Shown here: positions 46,801-56,746 of the stretch, one piece after another
How the letters are laid out: the number at the start of each line of letters is the position of its first letter
Position numbering within the stretch: the first letter of the stretch is position 1
The notes under the pieces: generated by a model
What the model saw: only the letters and a program-made list of their open reading frames with translations
Databases searched by the model: none
Told to the model about the DNA's origin: nothing
Made by a program: the position numbers and the translations under genes
Source: Silene noctiflora
Taxonomy: Eukaryota; Streptophyta; Magnoliopsida; Caryophyllales; Caryophyllaceae
Assembly (NCBI GenBank): GCA_009801015.1
Contig: VHZZ01000040.1
Span: 187,013-251,012 of the forward strand
Length of the DNA stretch: 64,000 nucleotides
Direction: 5' to 3'

Positions 46801-47545
46801 ATGTAGTAGGTTTTATTTGGGATTGTAATCGAATAGGTCAACTACCAAAGCGATCTTGGACATGAGGTAGGAAACTCGTGAGAAAAAGAAACGTGACCCG
46901 GTATAACTCCCGAACGTCTCAAATCACACGGATGGTTCCTGCGCTCAGATAAAGCGATCACACAAATTTTAAAAAGTAACAAAGGATGTTTGAGGATGCT
47001 GGTAAACGATAAATGACACTCGTGCGAAAATCGGATAATAAGGAACAATGAATTAGTAGGTTTTATTTGGGGCTGAAATCGAACATTTCAACTTCTGAAA
47101 CAATCTTGGACATTTGGTAGAAAACTCGTCAGAAAAAAAAAGGTGATTCGGTAGACCTCCCAAATAGCTAATATTGAAGTGTATAATACACGTTTTCAGG
47201 ATTCTAGTGTCACGGAACAAAAATGTCCGTAAATTACACGGATGGATTATCGGGTCAGAAAAAGCGGCCACACAAATTTTGAGGAGCAACAGAGGACGTT
47301 TGAGGATGCTGATAAGCGATAAACGACACTCGTGCAAAACTCGGATAATTAGAAAAAATGGATTAAAAGTTGTTATTATGGGTTTTAATCTAATAGTTCA
47401 ACTCCCGAAGTAGCCCCATACATCGGGTAGAAAACCTGAGAGAGAACGAAAAGAGACCCGGTACAACCTCCTAAATAGCACAAGTTGAAGTGTATATAAT
47501 ACACGGTTTTTGGGATTTCGGGGTCCCGGAACAAAAATGTCGGTA
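43860..47545 (+). repeat. Satellite array 2, ~310-bp monomer with higher-order repeat
   Basis: Same satellite family and orientation as array 1 but a distinct subfamily: monomers carry GTAAGCGATAAACGACACTCG and GGAACAATGRATTA where array 1 has GTGTGCGATAAACCAGT. Landmarks recur near 43914, 44521, 44833, 45146, 45456, 45766, 46316, 46622, 47183 and 47494. Two monomers (starting near 46060 and 46915) lack the TATAATACACGG...GTCCGTA third, which creates a ~860-bp three-monomer higher-order unit repeated at about 45740, 46600 and 47465. The many short reading frames here are repeat artefacts. Confidence 0.93.
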
Positions 47546-47723
47546 AGTGTGTAGTAACATATGCAATGTCTTATAAGTTATAAATCGTGTCAAACTCTAG
47601 AAAGGTAAAGACTAGTAACCGGCCGAAGGTTGTCATTTTTGCGTTTAATCAATTAAAGAATTGTCTTACATGGTAAAACAGTTTCATTCCTAAACCACGT
47701 TATTATAAATACTACTCGTGATT

Positions 47724-48095
47724 TCCTAATCAGTCGTCTTATATCCGACACCGTGTCGGACATGACACTCATCGGACACACGCCGGACACGCCTAAATGT
47801 GTCGGATACCAATAAATGAGGAATGAGATGTCGAAAGACTGAAAAAGATTGATTAGAAGACGGGTTTGAGTGGGAAATGAGAATAAGTTATAGTCAAAGT
47901 CAAATTTAACTTCAATTATTTAAATTTAATATCAAATACATTTCCAAAAATAAAATGATACGTTAATTTTAATTATAAATATATATTTTATTAAATTTAA
48001 ATAACGTGTCCCATGTCCCAAATTTTATAAGATATCGTGTCACGGTTCCGTGTCGTGTCCGTATCCGTATCCGTGTCCGTTTTAGTGCTACCTAG
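47724..48095. mobile_element. Non-autonomous element with GTGTCGGAC tracts and perfect 9-bp duplication
   Basis: 372 bp bounded by CTCGTGATT at 47715-47723 and 48096-48104. The ends hold TCCGACACCGTGTCGGAC and GTCCGTATCCGTATCCG tracts around an AT-rich core, similar in design to the other tract-bearing elements here. Terminal inverted repeats are poor, so the exact boundaries rest on the duplication. Confidence 0.7.
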
Positions 48096-48414
48096 CTCGT
48101 GATTAACCGGGAGCCTCTATTATTGCTTAACCACTCCGGTCCCCAAGTGAATGGCGTAAATCTCTCCAAGATAACTTGGTTGTCTTATACTCTTATAGAC
48201 TCATACTACAGCAACACTATCGAGGCATGAATCACTATAAATAGGACACTAATAGTAATCAGCATTCAACGTAGCTCACCTACTCTTGGTAATTACGGAG
48301 ACACGGTCTTTTAATAAGTATTAATACATCTCCTGAAAAACGGTCTTTTAATAAGTTGTAGTGTTATTACATTTGCTATGCTTATATGATGCCCAGGGAA
48401 CGATTGTGAGTCTA

Positions 48415-48865
48415 AAGATATTAAATTGTTCGGAAAATGCACGCAATGCTCTTGAGATTTGTTTTTTTGCCCGAAATATCCAATTTTTTTATCCGGAAAC
48501 TTTAAGAGGGCATAACTCGTGTTTACGATTTCAGAAAGTGATCATCTTTCCGAGAACTACGACTTAGAGAAAAAAGTTGTTGAGTTTGGAATTCGTGACC
48601 AAGAGATATGGTCACTCAAAGTTTGTTCGTCAAAAAAACTTTGACACGCAATAACTTCTAACCACGGGATCCAAATATGATAATTTTTTTTTCTCAAATC
48701 GTAGTTCTCGGAAAAATGATCGATTTGAAAAAGAAAATTATCACTTTCTGAAATCGTAACATGAGTTATGGCCTCTTAAAGTTTCTCGGATAAAAAAATT
48801 GGGTATTTCGGGCAAAATGTCAAACCTCAAGGACATCGCTTGCATTTTCCGTAAATTGTTTATTG
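48415..48865. mobile_element. Foldback element with ~180-bp inverted arms
   Basis: The left arm (CGGAAAATGC, TTTTTTTGCCCGAAATATCC, CTTTAAGAGGGCATAACTCG, CGATTTCAGAAAGTGAT) is repeated as its complement at 48680-48863 (ATCACTTTCTGAAATCG, AGTTATGGCCTCTTAAAG, GGTATTTCGGGCAAAA, GCATTTTCCG). No coding sequence is inside. The design resembles long-TIR Mutator elements. Confidence 0.8.
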
Positions 48866-50112
48866 TTCACTCTTCGTAGATCCACCGTTGTCTCATGTCT
48901 GTAACGTACCTAATGTAATACGGTGTATGAATTAATAGGATCACTACATGATTATATACCTTTAAAAAAATTTCCCAATTACGTAAGTGTTTTCGACGTA
49001 TATGTTTTAATCTAAATTTGAATAATAACCTTAGTCCCGCAAGTTGATATTGTTCACACACAATATTTATGTAAAACTACTAAATAATATGTTGTAAAAT
49101 TCTTTTAATAACGACCTTTACACCAATATAAATTATAACACAAAACTCGTATAAAATCGTTTCACCCAAGACCAGTAGTATCCCAAAAGTCCAAAACAGT
49201 CGTCCTTAATTTCAGATTGGTGCCTAACAGTGTAAGACTTGTTGAAGTCCTACAAAAAGCTAGAATTCCACTTTGAAAATACTTTAATTTAACTTGTGGA
49301 AAACATGACAAAAGATAATGTCCCTACTATAATCTTTGCACGCATTCATCCTATTCATAATTAACCTAACGCACTCTACCAATATGTCCTACAATACGTC
49401 TTACTTGTGACGGATAATAAACTTGTGACGGGTCAAGTATCACCCATATGGATAAATAAGAAAAAAAGTAAAATGTATAGGAAATCACAAATGATTTGTC
49501 TTTATCCTTCTATGTGGATTTTATTTAACCTGTCACAAACTTGTGACGGATATCGAAGTATCGGAGAATTTGTTGGGTATGTCCTAAAGGATTTGTCAAA
49601 AGAAAGACGGCCATATGAAGAGGGAAAGCCAATTATGTAAGAGCAACAAAAGCCAATAATGACGATTTTACAATAATTCAAAATTATTCGAGACGGAACT
49701 TAATGTAATAAATTACGAAATAATGTAAAACAACAATAAGAAAATACGACTCGTTTGATTATCTTCCTAGTTTAATTTGCACCGTCTCCAAGACATGACT
49801 TTGACTCGATTTTTCTTCTTTTATATAAATATTTTTCAGTCAAAATTGTTTTTGTGAAAGATTTTTTTTTTTTTTTTTATGATGAATGTAAATATGTATT
49901 CATTATATTATAATTTTTATTATTTTAACATTTATTAATGGTCAAAGTTTTTAAACTTTGACCTCAAAATTCATTATAGGAAGAGTATTTTGGAACGGAG
50001 AAAATAATATTGTTTTCATGGACTTTATGTTATCTTTAAGTTGTTAGTTTAATTATATTTTCTCATTTTTTTTATTTCTAAATATAATTTGATAAAATAT
50101 TCTCTGCTGATA

Positions 50113-50167
<55 letters not shown>

Positions 50168-50478
50168 GGAGTATATACTATATTATTCTACAATCGTTTT
50201 AGAAATTTGTATATTTTTTTAAGTTGGTTAATAATCGGATTTAAAACTTTATTATTAATAAGTCAAATGGAAAAACTTTATCCTCATTTTACATATTTAT
50301 TCAAAGTAAAGTCCATTAAAAAGGACAAAAATTACCTACGTCCAAATGACAATGTCCATTTTCCTTTGCATATTCCTTTGCACAATCAAATTGATTGATT
50401 GATGAGACCACTATTTATGCACTAACAAAGAGTTGTGCTTCTTGTTGTGTCTCTAGAAGAAACACATTATAGAAGCTT
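48866..50478. other. AT-rich intergenic region with an (AT)n microsatellite
   Basis: No gene is visible. 49395-49560 has CTTACTTGTGACGG and CACAAACTTGTGACGG segments, a degenerate relative of the Mutator-like MITE. (AT)n occupies about 50112-50165. Confidence 0.5.
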
Positions 50479-50627
50479 CAGAAAGTCAGTCTTGCTTGTG
50501 ACCGTTACAAGCTTGTGACGTTTCAGAGTCTCTCTCCCACTTATCCTTCCACTTGCTCTCCCACTTGCTTATTGTGAGAGGTCACAAGTTTGTGACGGAA
50601 TAGTACCGTCACAAATGAGAATTTGTG
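50479..50627 (-). mobile_element. Mutator-like MITE, short copy
   Basis: 149 bp ending AAATGAGAATTTGTG. Flanks TAGAAGCTT (50470-50478) and TAGAAGTTT (50628-50636) match at 8 of 9, a slightly decayed target duplication. Confidence 0.78.
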
Positions 50628-51442
50628 TAGAAGTTTCGAGTCATATATATAGTCTCATAGATAGTACTTTCACATTTAAAATTTAATTTAAAGGAGTATA
50701 TATTTTCTTATTTCAATCACAATGAGTAAATAATATATATAACGGGTATGACTTAGATAGTGACAAATTAAAAAAATACGGGTGTAAAGTGAATTTACAC
50801 TAATGTTCGCGTAAAATCATCTCCAGAAGAAACACAAATAAAAGTTTAGAAATGCCGAAGCGGTCTTAGAAATGGAAAACGGATCATTCGGTTCAGGTTC
50901 AAATCGGATTAAATCGGTTCAATTTACCTTAAATTAGACTTAATTTCAATTTCAGTTTAATTACAATCGGTTTCATTTCGGCTAGCCGCTTTAATGAGAA
51001 TGCCTCATTATTACCTCATTCCTACGCAAAACTTATAAACATGATGATTAATAACATTCTTCTTTTAATTATTCATAAAGCACTACATACTTTCTAACCA
51101 CCACAAGCCCACAAGTCACTAAGAACATCACCAAATATATACATTAGATCCTCTGGACTCGTCCGTCCTGGTCATTTATTTACCTTTATTTTTAACATAA
51201 TACCGAGGGTTATAGTTAGTGGATGACAAGTGAACATGATCAGCTAGTCCTCCTTAAAACAGAGATATTCGTTTTAAGTTTAACACATGTCAAATATCAT
51301 ACTACATGGGTATATAGGACAAATATTTCGCTTTTCCCTATACATTCTATTTTTGTCTTTTTCATCCTACATGTCTATTGTTAACCCGTTTTAAACTTAA
51401 GACGGATATACTTATCTTAAATGAGAATTTGCCATAATGTAT

Positions 51443-51613
51443 CAAAGCGTCTTGAGGTCCGTCACAAGTTGAAGACGGATAATGTCCCTCACATAATAAG
51501 ACAATTGGGAGGAAAATGGAGCACCGCTTGGTTGACGCCACTTACAGATTGTGATTGGGACATTATCCGTCTTCAACTTGTGACGAACAGTGTCCGTCTT
51601 AATGAGAATTGGT
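51443..51613 (-). mobile_element. Mutator-like MITE in the LRR gene upstream region
   Basis: CAAAGCGTCTTGAGG to AATGAGAATTGG, with strong subterminal palindromes (TTGAAGACGGATAATGTCC). Flanks ATAATGTAT and ATGATATAT match at 7 of 9. It lies immediately next to the element at 51625. Confidence 0.72.
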
Positions 51614-51624
51614 GATGATATATA

Positions 51625-52057
51625 TAGATCTGGCAATTCGGGTCAACGGGTCGGGTTCGGTCAAGTCAGTTCGGGTCTTTCATTGATTTCGGGTTAATTT
51701 GGGTTGACTCGGGTCATTTCGGGTTTCGGGTCTATTTCGGGTTGTAAGTCGGGTCAGTTTCGGGTCAAGCAGGCCGGGTTATTTTGGGTCGGGTCATTTT
51801 CGGGTCAATGAATAAGAGAGAAAAGGTCATTTCAACTCTTTTCCGGTTCAATTAGAGTTATGTTTTGTCGGGTCATTTTCGGGTTGAGTGGTTTCAGAAC
51901 GGCTCACTTTCGGGTCGGGTCAGTTACGGGTCAAGAAAGCTCGATCATGTTCGGGCCGGGTCGGGTCGGGGTTTCGGGTCACATTCGGGTGATATAGTTC
52001 AAGTCATTTCGGATCTCGGGTCAGTCTTTTCGAGTCGGGTCAATTTTCCCAGGTCTA
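51625..52057. mobile_element. Non-autonomous DNA element, perfect 8-bp duplication, GGGTCGGGT-rich
   Basis: 433 bp with imperfect inverted ends TAGATCTGGCAATT and AATTTTCCCAGGTCTA, flanked by GATATATA at 51617-51624 and 52058-52065. It is the same design as 33104. It ends only about 150 bp upstream of the LRR start codon. Confidence 0.85.
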
Positions 52058-52107
52058 GATATATATACCTCCTTTTTATCAAGGCTCTCTTTCTCTTAGT
52101 GAGTGGA

Positions 52108-52115
52108 ATATATAG
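52108..52115 (+). promoter_or_regulatory. Probable TATA box of the LRR gene
   Basis: ATATATAG lies about 95 bp before the start codon and would place transcription start near 52140. It lies only about 50 bp downstream of the transposon end, so the core promoter is native but everything further upstream is transposon-derived. Confidence 0.45.
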
Positions 52116-52208
52116 TCAACAACCCAACACACTCCTAAGTCCTATCCTTAAAAGACAAGCAAGCATTCTTCCAATCACAATTTGCTTACATTCAATCAAT
52201 AATCCTCC

Positions 52209-53543
52209 ATGAAAATCCTCTCAAATTCTCTCATTTTACTCCTTCTAATTGCTCTCAACTTCAACATTATAGTCTCTCATAACCTAAATAATCTTCCTTT
52301 TCATCATGATACTCATGAAGAAGGTAGAAGCAACTTTTGGCCATGGGAAAACCCTTACCCATGTCACCCCTTTTGGCCATTTGGTTGCAATCCCTGCGAA
52401 TCTCCGTCTCCACCACCACCACCACCCCTAACACCAGTACCAGTACCAGTACCGGTACCAGCACCGCCTCAACAACAAATATTGCCGCCTGTCATACCAG
52501 GCACTCTAATTTTCATTGATATAAGGCTCGGGTTGGTTTACCCTGTGATACAGAAATTCAAATCCATTATCACTTCTGACCCACTCGGAATAACATCCAC
52601 ATGGGTAGGTTCAAACATTTGTAGTTACAAAGGTTTCTTTTGTGATAACCCGCCTTACAATGCAAGTGCCACAACAATCGCGTCTATAGACTTTAACGGC
52701 TATGGTCTAGCTGCACCCACATTAGACGGATTTATCGACCAATTCCCTGATTTAGCCCTGTTTCATGCTAACTCAAACAAATTTGGTGGAATTGTTTCAC
52801 CAAACATTGCAAAACTTCCTTTCCTTTATGAACTCGACTTGAGCAACAACCTATTTACGGGTCCATTCCCACTAGCAGTAGTCGGAATGGACAGTCTTTC
52901 ATTCTTAGATATACGGTTTAATTTATTCACAGGTTCGGTACCTCCTGCAATCTTCACACAAAACCTCGACGTTCTCTTTTTAAACGACAATCTGTTTTTG
53001 TCAACTTTACCAGCTACGCTAGGTAACACACGTATCCTGTACCTTACATTAGCGAACAACAAATTCACAGGTCCGCTTCCACGAGACATTGCAAAAGCAT
53101 TGTCGGGATTAACTGAAGTATTGCTGCAAAACAACCTACTGACGGGCTGTCTACCGTATGAGCTAGGATTCCTTAACCAAGTGACAGTTTTCGACATAAG
53201 CAAAAACATGATAACAGGCCCTCTGCCATTTTCTCTGGCTTGCCTGCAGAACATCCAAATCCTCGATTTATCCTCGAATCTGTTATCTGGTATGGTGCCA
53301 GACATGATATGTCAGCTGCCATATCTAAGTAATTTTTCGCTGTCGAATAATTACATCACACAGGTTGGGCCAAGCTGTAGGAACTTGATCAGAAGAGGTG
53401 TTTTAGATGTCAGTAACAATTGCATTCCCGGTATGCCGTTCCAAAGGTCCATACTTGAATGTACAGCATTCCTTGTGGTGCCAAGGATCTGCCCTTCTAT
53501 GGAAACCTTCAAAATTGTTCCTTGTAAACCTTTCTTTAGATAG
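52209..53543 (+). CDS. Secreted leucine-rich-repeat protein, LRX/extensin-related
   Basis: A 444-residue single-exon gene of the plant cell-wall LRR family (At4g06744-like, related to the LRR half of LRX/extensin chimeras). Residues 1-23 are a signal peptide (ILSNSLILLLLIALNFNIIVS). They are followed by a Cys/Trp-rich segment (PYPCHPFWPFGCNPC), a SPSPPPPPPL run and a (VP)n stretch. The LRR N-cap has TWVGSNICSYKGFFC, then about ten plant-specific LRRs such as LYELDLSNNLFTGPFP and VTVFDISKNMITGPLP run to about residue 400, with a Cys-containing cap CIPGMPFQRSILEC. No transmembrane helix, kinase or long extensin tail follows, so it probably stays in the apoplast and binds a wall or peptide ligand. 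The start codon gives a good signal peptide. A (GTTT)n run lies in the 3'UTR at about 53558-53587. Confidence 0.95.
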   Translation: MKILSNSLILLLLIALNFNIIVSHNLNNLPFHHDTHEEGRSNFWPWENPYPCHPFWPFGCNPCESPSPPPPPPLTPVPVPVPVPAPPQQQILPPVIPGTLIFIDIRLGLVYPVIQKFKSIITSDPLGITSTWVGSNICSYKGFFCDNPPYNASATTIASIDFNGYGLAAPTLDGFIDQFPDLALFHANSNKFGGIVSPNIAKLPFLYELDLSNNLFTGPFPLAVVGMDSLSFLDIRFNLFTGSVPPAIFTQNLDVLFLNDNLFLSTLPATLGNTRILYLTLANNKFTGPLPRDIAKALSGLTEVLLQNNLLTGCLPYELGFLNQVTVFDISKNMITGPLPFSLACLQNIQILDLSSNLLSGMVPDMICQLPYLSNFSLSNNYITQVGPSCRNLIRRGVLDVSNNCIPGMPFQRSILECTAFLVVPRICPSMETFKIVPCKPFFR

Positions 53544-53866
53544 AAATTTTTTCGGGTTTCTGTTTGTTTGTTTGTTTGTTTGTTTGTTCGCGTTAATGAA
53601 ATGCCAAGGCTGATCTAAACTCGAGGGAGCGAATCTGATTTTGAAATTTATTGTATTTCCGTCTTAACCACTAGTCCTTGCTGTGGCATGAAATCGAGTC
53701 AGGCAGCCAATGTCAAACAAAACGAGTATTATTGTCAATTTGTGATGTTAATGCGAAACACGAAAAACTTCTGTTAATATTCATTTGCGTCACTTTGCAC
53801 GCGGGTACCTAACATTATTTTTTTTGCCCAAAAGTACTTAAAATTTATGTCATTTGTTAATAAGTA
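53544..53866. other. 3' flank of the LRR gene
   Basis: Contains the (GTTT)n microsatellite just after the stop and otherwise no recognised feature. Confidence 0.5.
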
Positions 53867-54124
53867 CTACCTCCGTCTCAATAGATTCTTTACGTTTGCT
53901 TTTTCACATTTGTCGAGGCGCATTTTGCACCATTAATGTCTTTTGTTTTGCGCTGATAAAAATTATAAAAATTTAATATTCTTAATGTATTCACAAAGAC
54001 GAACCAAACAAGATCCCACATGACTAAATTTTCTTTTATAGATTGTCGAGAATATTAAAGATTCTATTGAGTTGTGAATAGTGTCAAAAAGCAAATGTAA
54101 AGAATCTGCTGAGACGGAGGGAGT
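53867..54124. mobile_element. Stowaway-like MITE with TA duplication
   Basis: CTACCTCCGTCTCAATAGAT at the left end pairs with ATCTGCTGAGACGGAGGGAG at the right, and the match continues through TTTACGTTTGC. Flanked by TA at 53865-53866 and 54125-54126; 258 bp. Confidence 0.85.
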
Positions 54125-55214
54125 ATTAATTAACGTTTTCCGTCCAAAAAAAGTTGTTTTTTAAGGTTTGACTCGATGGAAAAATGTGATTTATTATACT
54201 TTCTCCTTAATCCATTTCTTTAAGACTAATTAATTACATAATTTAATTCTTTTTCCTTATCTCCACCTATAATACCTTATTATCTATGGCTTAGCCCCCG
54301 TGGATTTTTCATAGTTCAGTGTAAAATTATCATCCGGCCTCCTTGACTCAATCATTGAAATTAAATACTTAAACACGAAGTTTATGGTTTAACCTCGGCT
54401 CCCAAAGTTAATTTTTTTTTTTCGCAATCAATCAAATATCAATCTCCTATCTACCAAAAGAATAAAAAAACTACGAGTAAATGATTTTTCGCCTAAATAC
54501 TCTTAATTAGAAATTGGGCTTGCTTTTTTTTTGGATATTCTAATATATAATCAATATATGTGTCACAATATATTTCAGGTTTAATAAAGCCTAAATTTTC
54601 AAAAATATCTGATTGGATCAGGTTCGGGCATGAATGGATCGGGTTTGAATTTGGTTCGGGTTTTTCAATAGTGGATATAGATATAGGTTTTTAAATAGTA
54701 GATTGGGGATGGGTTTTTAAAGGGTGGGTTTGGATCGAATTTTCTCCTTCGGTTTGATTCGGGTTCGGATTGGTTTGGGCCATAATTGTCATCCCTAATT
54801 CCGCACCTATATTACTCATTTCGCCCCTATTTTTCATTTTAACTTTCCAACTTTGCCCTTCTCTTTCTACAATATATTTCTAACATTATTTTGTATTGAT
54901 TAATCGAAAATAAGTGACGGTAACTTAAAGATATAAATTATCGTATTAATTACCGATGAATTAACATAAAAATATATTGAACTTAAGAATTAATGAACTT
55001 TTTATCTATGTTAGCATTGATAACATAAACGATAAATAATAATGATTTAAATTGGGATAAAAATTGGCTATTAAGAACGAAAAACTTTAAGCGGCCATAA
55101 TTTTGTGCTCGAATGTCCATTTTTGACGATTTTTTTTTTTCAAATCGCTTATTTCGACGAGAAAAACGCAATGGGGAAAAAAGTGAAATAGTCCATTCAT
55201 GTAAAACACACAAT
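54125..55214. other. AT-rich intergenic region with element fragments
   Basis: 54440-54470 contains TCCTATCTACCAAAAGAATA, a Helitron 5' end in plus orientation without an identified partner. 54615-54797 is a GGTTCGGG-rich fragment ending TTGTCATCCCTAA, the right end of an element of the 41666/19821 type. No gene is visible. Confidence 0.45.
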
Positions 55215-55530
55215 TTTTTTTTGTTATGAATGTAATCAGGACGATTTGTAGTTTTATTTATACATAGTATAAATAATATAACTCAATTCATTCTCAAATA
55301 ATAGCATCAATAATAAAAGATTTAATAGTTTATAATTTTATATTATTTATATTTTAATTGAAATATTATAATTTAGTGTTTAGTTAAATTATATAATTTG
55401 ATGAAAAGATTAATTTTAATGAAAAAATTATATAGTGAAATACAACTAAATATCAATATCTTCCTTATTTAAAAAAATACTTTTTGTAGTGAAAATTTGT
55501 AAATTCACCTATTCTTTTAGTAGATAGAGA
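55215..55530 (-). mobile_element. Helitron 5' fragment, same family as 42726-43419
   Basis: The segment aligns by eye with 43100-43419: GTTTTATTTATACATA.TAT, CATTCTCAAATAATAG, ATTTATATTTTAATT.AAATATTATA and the terminus ACCTATTCTTTTAGTAGATA. On minus, the 5' end is TCTCTATCTACTAAAAG. The 3' hairpin/CTAG end was not found. Confidence 0.6.
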
Positions 55531-56746
55531 ATGACACAACCTAAGGCCCTTATCTTCTGTAATGAAACTGACTAAACTGAGCGCCATTGTATTGGCATTG
55601 CGCCTTATTTGACACAAAATAAAATGAGATTTAAAGAGGGAAAATTACATAACGTATATATGTATACTAGTAACATTTATTAAGAGCCTAATGTTGGAAA
55701 ATTAGCCTCTAATGCAAACGTTTTAATGGATTATTTCTGTAAATATCGTGAAGCTTCTTAAGACATGACCGCGACATAAGTTAGCGGGTTAAGGTTAACA
55801 CGTGGATACGATAATTTTTTTCGAGGGAAATGATGGTGTCAGATAGAAAGAGACCAAAACTACTTTCGTCCATAAATAATCCTACCGACTTCTCTAACAA
55901 CAAGAAGATCATTAGAGCCTTAATTCCAAAATGATTTAATGATTTGGGGTCCGCTGACATGAATCCGAGCCTCACACCAAACTACCACCGTTGACCACCA
56001 GACCCGCCAACAAAACTACAACCCTACAATTGGTCACCGGACCACCGACATCCTCCCATACCTCCACATTCTCAACAACCAACGTTTCCCCAATCCGCTA
56101 CACCCGATGACCACCGTCTTCTCAGGCATTCATTACTTGTCAACCGCCATGGTCCGCCGACTGCGAAAATGGTCATCCACGGCAACGACGATGGTGCGTC
56201 AGCAAGGGGAAAGGAAAAAGGGGGCAGTTTTGAATTGCTCTACAAAATGTCAACAAAGCAGGCGGCAAACGTCAACTTGGCCGTAGACTAGTCGCTGGGT
56301 AAGTATCCGGCGGTGGTGGTGGTGGGTGGAGTCTACGAAGGGGGCAGTGGCCGAGTGGTTGTCGCAATCATCGGTCTCCAGTGACCCTTTTCAAAACATT
56401 GCAAAAGTAATTAAGAAAACTTCAAAATTGGTTTGGTTTCATTAACCAAGACCTGTTAATACATGCCCACTTCGTGTCTCCGTCTATACACCAAAACTAT
56501 AGGGTGCCATCGCCAAAAGACCAACAATATAAGCAAACAATTCCCCATGAAAAACTCGCAATTTTTCTAGAAAGAACTAAAAAGGAACGTCGAGCTAGAA
56601 CTAAAACTAACCTCCAGTTTGTACACACCGACAAATTCTACAGATGCCAAAAATAAACCATTCTCAAGCTAATCTGAATTTAAATCTTCAAGAGAGAAAT
56701 CTTCAAATGAGAATGAATTCAGGACATGCAGGAAGTCAACGCTGTC
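55531..56746. other. Intergenic region 3' of CCT6
   Basis: 55980-56370 is a higher-GC stretch with ACCACCG-like and GGTGGTGGTGG tracts that reads like decayed coding or low-complexity sequence, but no frame is persuasive. The rest probably includes the CCT6 3'UTR. Confidence 0.4.

Noticed and set aside
44092-47413. Many 60-139-residue open frames on both strands
   Set aside because: They repeat with the satellite period and their translations are copies of one another; satellite artefact rather than a gene family.
51865-52212. 115-residue open frame running up to the LRR start
   Set aside because: Its first part lies in the 51625-52057 transposon, and it ends at the LRR start codon by chance.
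52826-53305. 159-residue minus-strand open frame
   Set aside because: Antisense shadow of the LRR gene; its regularity comes from the leucine-rich repeats.
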